Assembly (NCBI GenBank): GCA_026120035.1
Contig: JALRME010000036.1
Span: 124,001 to 188,000, forward strand
Source of the DNA: Coleophoma eucalyptorum
Taxonomy: Eukaryota > Ascomycota > Leotiomycetes > Helotiales > Dermateaceae
Direction: 5' to 3'
DNA: 64,000 nt
The notes beneath the pieces are model-generated. The model did no database searches. It saw only the letters and a list, made by a program, of their open reading frames with translations, and was not told the origin of the DNA. A program made the position numbers and the translations under genes. Below are positions 47,485 through 57,726 of this stretch, one piece after another. Within the stretch, counting starts at the first letter, position 1; every line of letters starts with the position of its first letter.

Positions 47485-48893
47485 ATGTCTGCTAGTGGGG
47501 ATTTTGGGGCAGCTCCAGCGGGCCTCGATCTCAGCGAGAACCAGAATGGACAAATCTTTGGTGATGTGGTAGCACTAATGGTCCTTGCAACCATCTTCGT
47601 GATTATCCGAATATTCACTCGAGTGTTTGCACGCGCTGGTGGCATGGCAGCAGATGACTACCTCATCATTGTGGGATGGGTAAGCCAATATGTATCAGAA
47701 GGGAATATTCTTTTTAACATTGGCAGCTATTCACAACAGGTACAGCCATTTGCTGTCTAGTTTCCACAAAATATGGATGTGGCAGACATTTATATGTCGT
47801 GACGACGAGTGAATTCGAGTCTCTCTTTAAGGTTAGTCGCCCTTGTAGAGAAAAGCCATTCTGCCCACTTATCTAATTTACGGCTTAGATTCTGTACTCG
47901 TATGTGTATCTGTATGCCACAGGGGTATCATTCACAAAGCTCTCGATTCTGATGTTTTACCGTCGTGTCTTTGGCGTCACGAAGGCATTCTGGGTTTGTA
48001 TGGGCCTCGTGGCTGGGTACTGGATTGCAATTATGATTGCGTGGATTAATGTGTGTCGGCCGGTTCACCATTTTTGGTATCGTCACACAAGAGTCTCGGA
48101 TGGATACTGCTTCAATGACAGCAAGTTTTATTTTGGTAACGGTATTGCCAATATGTTGATTGATGTTTGTGTACTGGCATATCCGGTGCCCATTGTATGG
48201 AAGGTAAATATCAGTCCTTGGAAAGCTTCAACAAAGACCTCTCTAATTTTTGTTCTATTCTAGCTCCACATGCCAACCTCAAAGAAACTGGCCGTTATTG
48301 CCATTTTAATGCTGGGATCTTTGTAAGTCTCCATACCTTAACGTGCCTTCTACCAATTTGATCAATCCACTGGGGTAGAACTCTGCTGACGAGGAGGGAT
48401 TAGTGTTTGTGTTGCCTCTATCGTACGCCTTGTCAACCTCAATGATCTTATCCACGCCACCGATACAACATGGACAATGGGGCCCGTTTTTATCTGGTCC
48501 TGTGTTGAGCCTTATGTTGGGATCCTGTGCGCATGTCTTCCAACGTTTGCACCTTTAGTGCGAATCTTCTGGAACAAAGTCCGCGGCAAGTCTACAAATC
48601 ACCGCAGTGATTACGACAACAAGAATGCACCATCCAATGGTACGGGAAACAATCTAAGTCGATCACAGAAGGGTTCGCACTGGAATAAACTCGGCGATTC
48701 AAGTTCCCGGCTGAGGAATGAGGATGAGGTTGAGCTGACCAACGATATTTCTGGCCCGCATCATCACAGTCTGAGACTTCCTCCTCGGAGTAAGCAGAGT
48801 GACGATACCATTCAGGGATTTTCTATTGGAGGAATTACGGTTAAGAACGAAGTGGAGTGGACTACTACTTCTGTTCGCCAGGAGAAGGATTGA
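47485..48893 (+). CDS. Seven-helix integral membrane protein, fungal rhodopsin/Pth11-like domain
   Basis: Five exons (47485..47679, 47727..47831, 47889..48203, 48264..48322, 48404..48893) give 387 aa. Seven hydrophobic helices follow a short extracellular head (MSASGDFGAAPAGLDL). Family marks include MAADDYLIIVGWLF after helix 2, KYGCGRH, the helix-4 start FTKLSILMFYRRVFGV, CRPVHHFWYR and the helix-7 block VEPYVGILCACLPTFAPLVR. About 100 hydrophilic residues form the cytosolic tail. These receptor-like proteins (SAT4/Pth11 class without a CFEM domain) are numerous in moulds; some sense host or nutrient cues upstream of G proteins, most are uncharacterised. An in-frame start at 47281 is not an ATG, so 47485 is preferred. 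Confidence 0.87.
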
Positions 48894-50324
48894 ACCATGT
48901 TGGCATTAGTATTGCAGCATGTTATGTTCGTGTTGGTCATGATGGCAGGGGTATAATCTGGCCAACAGACCTAGGAATCATCAACATATAGCCATTAAAA
49001 CCCAAAGAGCTTTTGGAGCTTCCTGCAAACAATATATTCCTTACACTGCTAATCTATTGAAATAGTTCAGATTTAGATCAAGCCGTCGTCCAAAATCTTT
49101 GTGAGAAAGGTAAATGCCTCAGATGTCGGAGAAGGAGGATTTGAAAACTCGTCAAAAACCAGAGTCTAGACCCAGGATAATGGGGGCGCTGCAGATCCGA
49201 AAATATTGCTGTAAATGTGGTCAAAATGAGCGATGCTGAATAGAATATTGCCTTCCTACTTGTTGTAGTATACTGTAACATACCACTACAACAGTCAAAG
49301 GGTAATGCTTTTTGAATACAATTTTCGCACAGACAAAAGTAGTTGTCTTGAAGTTAAGGGAAGAGTATATGTCGACTGAAATGGGTGACATCGCCAGCTC
49401 GACCAAACGTGAGACATTGATCATTACGTGGCCTCCGATCGCTAGTCACGTTGATACCAGTGTTCCTGAGATATGACCTATCTTGTGACTTGGAGTTCCG
49501 GTTTTATTATTGCAAAAGGTCTCACATTGAGCTTGTGGGCGGCTGATAGAAGTGGTAAGTCTTCGTGACTTAAGTAGTTTCCGTTGGCTTGCTCCAGAGT
49601 ATGAAGCAAGTAACGACTTGGTTGATCCCTAGAGCGACATACCCCCTTCAAGCGCGGGAAAAGAATGTAAATAACCAACGACCAGTAACAATGAAGACAT
49701 TCTTTGTGGAGGCTCTCTGCGCCTCCGTCGAGATGTGGCGGCGGTGAGAGTAGCACGGGGAAATTGGCGAGGGCATCCCGGATTGAGACCGTTACGTGGC
49801 TGTTGCTTTGCTCGCTAGTAGAAACAACAAAGGCATACATTGGTACCATGATGTTGTTCATCTCAAGAGACGTCGAGAGGGTTACCCTAGTTACAAAAAG
49901 CGAGCTCTCGACGTCATAATGGTTTCGGGTAGTGCATTTAATCCTGCGGGATTCAATTTGTTGCAATACCATGTGCCTCTATAGCAGTATTTTCGGTAGG
50001 ATCCTTTCGGGACGGGCAGGCTATGGCATTATGACGGGACCGGCGCAGATCTGCACTATTCGTCTGGTGTTTGGCAAGCTGTGATTTGCCATAGCTGGGA
50101 ACATAGCTGTCGTTATCGCGAACGATTGCAAGTATGCGAGCGGCTTGAAGGTATTCGGTGTACAAGGCAATCCCAAGTAATGACATCCGTGCTTTACCCC
50201 TTATCTAAAGGAGCATCAAAACATACATCCCATCTCCGAGTACCTGTGTCAATTCTGACAGATTTGTTCTTCGTTTTTTCCAGTGCTTCTTCCTTCGCTC
50301 ACTTCCGGACTTGTTGTCGCAATC
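48894..50324. other. Intergenic
   Basis: About 1.4 kb. A 164-codon minus-strand frame at 49478..49972 starts with ATG but matches nothing recognisable and has no supporting splice structure. Not called. Confidence 0.35.
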
Positions 50325-51271
50325 ATGTCACGAGTCTATATCACGGCTAGTATGCAGCATAGCACTTTTGGTGTTGCTATGCCGGTATTCAGTATTGACA
50401 CTACGGATCATCTGGGAGGTGGCTTCTCAGTCGGCGGCTTACATCCGGCGAGTATTGCAAAGATGGCCGGCAAGCTTCCAGAAGTGAAGAAAGGCGAGAG
50501 GTTCGATTTCAAATTCAATATCAACTCTAAGCGAACATCAGTAGCCTTGGTTGTGGCTACTAGCAAACATCTTCCACATGTGGAATGGTCTTCAGAAAAT
50601 GGAATGGGTACGTTATTTTCGCTGGAGAGGCAGCAGAGACGATTGGCACTCAGTCTGTAAGGTGGAACTGACTACGTTTAGGCAAGTTACCGATGGGTAT
50701 CGGAGCACTAGCATCAACGCTTCTGATAGGCGGCAAAGAAGCTTCGAAGGAGAATTCGAAATCAAAATCAAAACATCGATCCAATTCAAGACACCGTGAA
50801 AATAGAGGACACTATCGAGAATATCAAGACTCACCTCGGGGGAAGTCTTCACACAGAAGCCATAGCTCGTCACCCCGCGAGAAGTCATCACATAGAAGCC
50901 GTGGCTCTCCATCTCACGAAAAGTCATCGCACAGAAGTCGTGACGTTCTACCTCGCGAGAAGTCATCACATAGAAGTCGCGGTCCTCCACCTAGCGACGC
51001 ATCGATAAGCAGAAGACGACACTCATCGGCTCGTGACTCAGATATTGATAGAATCTACCATTCTGCACCTATAGGGATGGAACCAAGGAGGATCCGACAA
51101 GCTTCACCTCGCTACTCGGACAACGGCCGAAGTCATCACTCGTCCAGATCGGGGAGCCACCGAGATTATCGGTGGGAAGAGGTTGATTCTGGCTATGGCT
51201 CGTCAGAAAACTACAAGAGGCATCACAGACGAGACTCTCGGACAAGCCGGCATGGCTCCAGAAATCGATGA
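50325..51271 (+). CDS. Protein of unknown function with a KSSHRSR 13-residue repeat and basic SR-like tail
   Basis: Exons 50325..50607 and 50682..51271 give 290 aa. The first 100 residues look folded (MSRVYITASMQHSTFGVAMP, LGGGFSVGGLHPASIAKMAG, GERFDFKFNIN); I do not recognise the domain. From about residue 115 the protein becomes disordered and rich in Ser, Arg and His. It carries four copies of a 13-residue unit (KSSHRSRGSPSHE and variants), then RRRHSS-type sequence to the end. SR-like tails often bind RNA or are targets of SR kinases, so a nuclear or RNA-linked role is possible, but that is inference. The intron (74 bases) joins ..ENGMG-KLPMGIGALAS, so the folded part ends in a hydrophobic glycine-rich patch. 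Confidence 0.7.
50843..50998 (+). repeat. Exact-period 39-base coding tandem repeat (4 units)
   Basis: Units begin with AAGTC(A/T)TC at 50843, 50882, 50921 and 50960, a constant 39-base spacing. Each encodes KSSHRS plus seven more variable residues. Substitutions but no length changes separate the copies. Confidence 0.85.
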
Positions 51272-51331
51272 ACGAAACTGAATTGAACGAAAGAAACGAA
51301 TGAAATGAACGAAATGAAAGAAATGAACGAG
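51269..51331 (+). repeat. Degenerate GAAC/GAAATGAAC simple repeat
   Basis: A purine-rich run of GAAC, GAAA and ATGAA words starts at the stop codon of the KSSHRSR gene and fills its first 60 bases of 3' sequence. No coding potential. Confidence 0.55.
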
Positions 51332-52782
51332 TATTTCTACTACGCCCGCATTCAAACGAAGAAATTTTCGTTAATGAAAAGATCCTAACCACGAAACATA
51401 GCTAGAACGGGTGACTGAAATATAAGAGGGAACTACAGGACGATTGTATATATATCAAAACTATCTTTCACCAGGCCCATTTCCCACAACACCGACAGCA
51501 TTGCTGGCTTGTGCTTGGACGAAGATGGAGGATTGCATCATCTGGCAATGAGGAAGAAATTTGCCCGTGTTGAGAACAAGTTCAAAATCTGTTCTAACCA
51601 TGGGGGTTGAGGGTAGAAGCAAAGAATAATGGCCCTGATATGGACGACGCTATAGATTTTATATATATACACTATGCCGGGCAAGCCGGCTTTAAGACAT
51701 AGACTAGATTGTACCATAACTAATATAATCGTCTCTGAAATAAAACAGAAACGTCAATAATATGAGGTGTAAACCTGTTATTCGAACCATTGTTCCTGAA
51801 TCCTGAACTGAAACCAACATATCGAGCCTGTAGCTGGCTATAGGGCCCAGACGGCTCCTTGGGCAGCAATGACATACCAAAAAAGGGGCTTCAGCCAAAT
51901 GGCCACTGCTGACAAGGGTGTGCCAAAGCTTCATTTGAGACGATGGCAGGGATTAGCAGACTTCTGATTGGAAGCTTGCCAAACAAGCTCTAACATACAA
52001 GAGAAGCTTCATATCCTTTTCAAGGCGATGGACAAAGAACTATTGCTTGTTTCGCTCTCGTAGACTACTCTCTCCATTATATCATATGGCAGCATTACTT
52101 GGTTAAAATGAATAGACGCGATGGTTTCTGTTTTTAAGGTACTTCATAACTCGCCGCGTTGAGTGTTTGAGGTACCTTCCAGAGCAGATAGAATATCCGT
52201 CGCTTAATCGTACACTAGTAGCCAGACCAGATCATATGCGCGTTAGATCTCAAGTATTTCATCTGCCCTAGATAATTTTCCAGTCAAGATTCTCTCCAAG
52301 AGAGTTGATTAAGAGCATCAATTCCAACCATGGTCCTCGACAAGAGACCTCGAGCGGTAATAAAGCTTCTACGCAAGTCCGGACTAGAATCCCATATTTA
52401 CACGTGACGTTCTATTTAAGCCTGACGTCACTGTCGTAAAGCACGTTACCTAGTGGCAGCTCATCATACGAGTCTCGCCATGTCCAAAACCTGTTAACTC
52501 TTTCCTTGTGGGTAGATTTAAGCTCAGTACCTTGCGTTTTGTTCTCTCGTTCGTTCGTCGGCATCCACCTTTATTCTATTGTTGTTTGAGCTGACGTAGC
52601 CGTAAGCCACGACTAGTTCTATGACGACGGGTTGATGATCTACGCTACGGAGCTGACAGTATAAGACCCCTTTCCTTGGCACGACCCCAGATTATTATTT
52701 CCATACAACCTCACTGCCGATTCAATTTGTGATCTACACATCTCTATCAATTCGTTTATATTTTCCTTCACATCTCAACATA
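51272..52782. other. Intergenic and promoter of the PsiD-like gene
   Basis: About 1.5 kb. The proximal 400 bases hold CACGTGACGT (52401..52410), TGACGTCA (52423..52430) and CTGACGTAG near 52590, all CRE/bZIP-type words, and TATAAG at 52660..52665 about 120 bases before the start. The remainder has no gene. Confidence 0.45.
52423..52430. promoter_or_regulatory. CRE-type palindrome TGACGTCA upstream of the PsiD-like gene
   Basis: A full CREB/ATF consensus palindrome 353 bases before the start codon, with two more TGACGT cores close by. In fungi Atf1-class bZIP factors bind this word during stress and development. Use at this gene is inferred. Confidence 0.4.
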
Positions 52783-54570
52783 ATGTCAACTCAGGCCCAA
52801 CTCCCCTCAGAAGCTGGTCATGAGATCCCCAAGGAACACCACAGACACAGGTCAGTCTCGTTGATCATAACACGGAGGCACATTGTATTGACGTGAGATA
52901 TATTTAGAACTGGAGGATGGATGCCAGCAGACCATCGTCTTCACAAGGAATGGCTCCAGCAACAAGTCGACCATGTAGACAAGAACCCGCAATCGCTGCC
53001 GCCAGTTATTGTAGAATTCAAGAACCTGATTGAGACTAACCCCCGCATTCACATGTATTTCACGGCCATGTTCGATGAGGTCCCTGTTAAGAGGTATGAA
53101 GTTCTATGAAGGTTCTCGATCTTATGCTTTATGCTTTCTATTTTCTTTGCCCTCCTTTTCATTCTCGTTCCTTTCTCCTTTTGAAGGTCCAATGAATTCT
53201 AACATGTGACACAGGATTTACAAGCAAGACCCAACAGGGAACCGGCAGATTCGTGACTACGAACACCTATTACAAATCTTAGCACATATCTTACGAACTG
53301 CGCCGCATTGGACCGACGCAGCTGAGAAAGTCGGAATGGTGGGTGTGCCAATGAATGCGGGTAAGTTTTGGAAATTTATGAGAGCTCATGGTCTATTCCA
53401 TTTGACATTTATGACTGACAATGCTGCAATAGTGTTTGATTACCCAATGTCCACCCCATCAGGGCACGCGGCATTTTTAGATCCCGAAGTCAATGCCATC
53501 ATAAAGAAGGTGCTGAACGAATGGGGCAAGTTTTTGAAGGTAAGCTTGAAACTATCTCTTGCTATTTCTCCAAGAGAGCCAAAAAGACAGCAATCCCTAC
53601 ATCCCCACACGATTCCAGGAGCTAATAGATTTTCTACATAGTCTCCAGAATCTGCCCAGGTCCTCGGTAAAGACAAGAACGGCTGGTTCGGCGAAACAGC
53701 GACGAAGGACGTGGAAACCGTCGCCAACAAAGCTGGAGACACCAGCTTGCAATTCCACCAAATGTTCAAGTGTGATCCAAAAGCTGAGCACCACGGTTAT
53801 AAGTCATGGGATGGTCCGTATTCCCTCCCACCTTCGTTGATTACCAAACACTGCAAAGAACTAGCCGACTAACACTGTCAAAATTAGATTTCTTTACCCG
53901 TGAACTAAACGAGGAGGCTGGCTACCGCCCCATTGCCGCACCAGAAGACGATAGTATCATTGCTAACGCATGCGAGTCGAAGCCTTTCTCCACCCAGCGA
54001 GACTGTAAGCTCTTCGATCGATTCTGGATCAAAGGGCAGCCATATTCCGTTGGCGACATGTTGGCGCACGATCCACTAAAGGAGCAATTTGATGGCGCAA
54101 CGGTGTATCAAGCATTCCTGTCAGCGCTGTCGTATCATCGATGGCACTCACCCGTCAGCGGTACGATCAAGAAAGCGTATGTCGTGGACGGAACGTATTT
54201 CTCCGAGCCACTCTGGGAGGGATTGGGTGACCCAAATACTAAGGAGATTAACAAGATGGGAATCTCGTCGGCGCAGGGTTACATTTCTTCTCTTGCTGTA
54301 CGAGCGATTATCTTCATTGAGGCAGATAACAAGGACATTGGACTGATGGCTTTTATTGGGATTGGTATGGATGAGGTCTCGACATGTGATATTACGGTCA
54401 AGGAGGGCCAGCATGTTAAGAAGGGTGAACAGACGGGTATGTTCCACTTTGGTGGCTCTTCTCACTGTTTGCTCTTCCGCAAGGGCGTGCAGGTTGGTGG
54501 TTTCCCGGAACCTGGACGAGATCATAACGTCCCAGTTCGCTCGGCGATCGCTGCTGTGAAGAGCAGCTAG
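52783..54570 (+). CDS. PsiD-like amino-acid decarboxylase, phosphatidylserine decarboxylase family
   Basis: Six exons (52783..52850, 52908..53093, 53215..53360, 53433..53539, 53642..53813, 53888..54570) give 453 aa. The C-terminal two thirds hold WDDFFTRELNEEAG, SALSYHRWHSPVSGTI (a conserved family His), FIEADNKDIGLMAFIGIGM and GMFHFGGSSHCLLF. The family self-cleaves at a Gly-Ser bond to create a pyruvoyl cofactor; here the site is GGSS rather than the LGST of classical phosphatidylserine decarboxylases. The N-terminal domain (IVEFKNLIETNPRIHMYFTAMF) and the whole layout match the soluble branch that contains the tryptophan decarboxylase PsiD. No presequence or membrane span is present, so it is probably cytosolic and acts on a free amino acid. 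The substrate is unknown; no methyltransferase or kinase partner is nearby. Confidence 0.88.
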
Positions 54571-54845
54571 ATATGAGGTAAAAATGGCGGCCGATAATTG
54601 TACTAAAAGCAAATATTATTCAAAAGTGCTTTCGACATAGATTGAAATCAAAATGCAAGTATGAGCATAAGTAAAACTCTTGAAATTCAGGTATAATTAT
54701 GGTTAGGTGATATAGAGATCCAATGAATAAGCACCGATGGAATTAGAATAGATTACTATCTTTAGCATTACTGTATAGTCAAAATTAGTCCTTCATTATA
54801 CTGAACATAAATGCCTACGCAGTCGATTGAAAATCTGTCAGGCGA

Positions 54846-56978
54846 TCACCCACTGCGCTGGGGAGGTGGAGGAAAATACATATGTTGAGAATTTTGACCC
54901 GGTACCTGGCCATATCCTTGATGGACATAAGGTGCCGAGAAAGGGGCAGTCTGTGTGCCTGGTGGCATGAATTGTGGTGTCGGAGCAGTATTCTTGTATT
55001 GGGGTTGACCTAGTCCACCGCCTTGTGATCCTGGTGGTGGAGGCGGGAAGCAATTCATCGATGGATTTGCAGGCATTGGAGAATGTTGAAGCATGCTGAC
55101 CGAAGAGAAAGAAGTATTTCCCGTGGATTGCGGTGATAAAGCAGAAAAACCGCCGGTTGATTGAGGAGTTAAGGCAGAATACCCTGTTGATTGTGGTGAC
55201 AAAAATTGTTGTTGTGGGTAGTAGGCATTGTTTTGTGGTGAGATAGGAGTCTTGATATTAGAGGACTGAGGTGACATAAGACCTGGAGAGGCAGGATTAG
55301 AATAGTAGCCACTATCCTGGCTTGCAAAGTGTGGGCGTGGCTGATGCGTCTGTTGTGAGGAATATTGGTATTGCTGCTGTTGTGAACCAGGGTAGTTTTG
55401 GGGTTGGTAGGGTGCCAAAAATTGGGCAGGTTGCGGAGAGGGAGGAGGAGGAAAGCCATAATTTTGTGTTTGGGTGCCCGGGGTTGTGGAATGCTCATTC
55501 AAAGCCATACCAACCTGGAAATTTGAATTTGCAGACTGTATATTTGGAGTTGTCGAACGAGAAGGGATGTATGGCTGAACCATGACAAGAGGCGATTTCT
55601 GATCTACAGGTGCAATATTTGGCGTGACCGGACGAGAAGGCAGATGCGTCTGGACTGTGAGACCCGGCAAACCTAATCCGGGTACACCTTGCTCCGGGGC
55701 TGTTTTAGGAGGACAAAAAGCCTGAGTCTGCGACTGGGGTGCTGAATACCTGTCTGATTCTGACTGGGATGAATGTTGATCGACTTTGCTTTGATCGGCT
55801 GTGGTAATTCCACGTTTCTCAAGTTCCATTTCAAGGAGTTTCGCCTTGAGAAGGGCAATCTCTTCTTCCATAGTGGGAGCAGTTGGTTGTTCCATAGGTG
55901 TTGGAGGGCTTGCTAGTATATTTGAGGCGGCACCACTAGACATAGAACTACATTATCTCGTTAGCACATTGGAGATTTGACAAATTCGGTGCCTTGTTAC
56001 ATACCCGTGTGGGTAAACGGTCTCAGACTTCTGGTCTGAAGGCATGGTCTGAATGCCAGGCGAATAGACTTCAGAATAAATTGGCAGCGATGTTGAGCTC
56101 AAGGGAGGCACGGTCACTGGTACAGCCTCGTTTTGAACGCTCTGTTGCTGATGCGAGGCAGGCCGATATGCTGGTAGCCCAGATTCGTAAATTGGTGGTC
56201 CTGGTGTTGTTCCTTGGTCATAAGCTATAGTCTGTGTTTGTGTCTGTATCTGAGGATTCTGTAGCAATCCAGGCTGATGAGTTGGTGGTTCAGAGATTGA
56301 CTTATGGTCAGAGGGTAGAATCTGTGACGGCATCTGACTATATGGAGCTGTAACAGCTTGCCAGGTGTAGTTCGGAGCTGCTGGCGGCAGATTATATGAG
56401 GGTTGAGATGCGTAAGGGACCGCAGCTATAGAGTTCATTTGTGCTTGTCCTTGTTGCTTCGCCTGTTCCTGTTGATACTGAATCTTGAAATTCTCGTATT
56501 GATTCTGCAACTTATTTTTGGCTTTCTTCTTTGAATGCTCGTCATGTTTATGCTCTAAAGTGGCACCAGTAACATCAAGTGCTGCGTGCGCAATAGCATA
56601 CTCGGCTCCCTTCCCTACAGCTTCGCCAGCAATCATATCAGCACCAGGTCCCGCAAGACCGAGAGTCAGTCCTCCGAGAGTGCCAGCCACTGCCATAGGA
56701 GCGATAACATCTCTCTTGCGAGTATTGTGAGTGGTTCCTCGCTCTTCAAGCTTTGTCTGGATTATATCTCGCTTCTTGCGTGCATTGTGGACTCGTGGTG
56801 CTGAGAGGCCAAGCCCAATAAGTGAGATTCCTCCTGTGAGAGGTGAAAAAAGGACGGAGGTTGCTGTTGAGGTTGCTCCTCCTGCGAGCTGGCGCGTGTA
56901 GTTTTCCCATTCTTTCTGCAATTGTTCAGTACTGAGATCTTGACATTTCTTCTCGTATTCGCCGTAGTTGAAAGGCAT
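54846..56978 (-). CDS. Glycine-rich hydrophobic module plus long Q/P-rich disordered region, function unknown
   Basis: Two large open frames join through one 57-base intron (exons 56978..56005 and 55947..54846) into 691 aa. The join G-SMSSGAASN keeps frame, and the first frame otherwise ends in 16 unrelated residues. Residues 1-60 look helical (MPFNYGEYEKKCQDLSTEQL). Residues about 35-135 alternate Gly/Ala with hydrophobics (SPLTGGISLIGLGLS, AVAGTLGGLTLGLAGPGADM, EAVGKGAEYAIAHAALD), resembling glycine-zipper membrane-active segments. A basic coiled stretch (HSKKKAKNKLQNQYENFKIQYQQEQ) follows, then about 500 residues rich in Gln, Pro, Ser and Tyr. A short coiled coil (MEEEIALLKAKLLEMELEKR) and three STG repeats lie in the second exon. 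I do not know the family. The second exon could alternatively be a separate gene starting at its own MSSG. Confidence 0.65.
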
Positions 56979-57726
56979 AGTGAAAATTTATTTTGTGAAC
57001 TCTCGGCCTATCTATTCATTGGTGAGGGAGAAGTGATGCAGGAGGGCTGCGGAGCAATGGCTCCCGCATTATGTAGGGAATACTTGTACAGTGCCACATC
57101 TGTACTCCTGCAGTCGGTGAAGGGTTGAGTTTTTGTATCAGCCTCAAATCTAGAGGTAGGACAAGCCATGGGCTGTATTGAGAGCAGTGAGTTCTCCCAG
57201 TCACTTAGTGCATCGCTTATCCTGATACAGAACTGGTCAGCCCCAAGCCAAAAGGAATTCAGCCGCAAGCCACAAGATCTTTCATTAAGATTTATAGGCT
57301 GATGAAAGACACTGGGCGACGGTGGCATGACAATGTCACATTTTAGTACATTCCACATCCCACTTATCAAAATGAGAAGTTTATTTGAGTAAAAAGAGTC
57401 TGCTTTGTAGAATACATGCGGCTCTTGGCAGCATAAGAGCCTACCTACTGTATTAGCGAAGGCTTTTTTATGCTTGGCTTCGATGTTCGCAGGGTTGACA
57501 GTTGCCAATTTCACACGGGAGAGGAAGCATTGCGTGCTTCTCTGATTCGGAACAAATTATTGGCAGGCCTGGTGCTAAGCTTTATCACAGTCAACTTTGC
57601 GTAAGAATGCTCCTAATTGAATGCGGTTGTATCCAAGAAACATGGCTCGGTGCGTGATCAGTGTATACAGTGCCCATGAATTCAATCATGATACTGTCCA
57701 ATAGGTCGTATAGGGTCTCCACAATC
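56979..57726. other. Intergenic
   Basis: About 750 bases: promoter of the 691-aa gene and 3' flank of the folate gene. A 168-codon minus-strand frame at 57008..57514 has no features. Nothing else seen. Confidence 0.4.

Noticed and set aside
49478..49972. 164-codon minus-strand frame
   Set aside because: Starts with ATG but has no family features, no splice context and nothing similar in style to the neighbouring genes.
43179..54570. A biosynthetic gene cluster
   Set aside because: No polyketide, non-ribosomal peptide or terpene synthase is present, spacing is wide and unrelated genes intervene.
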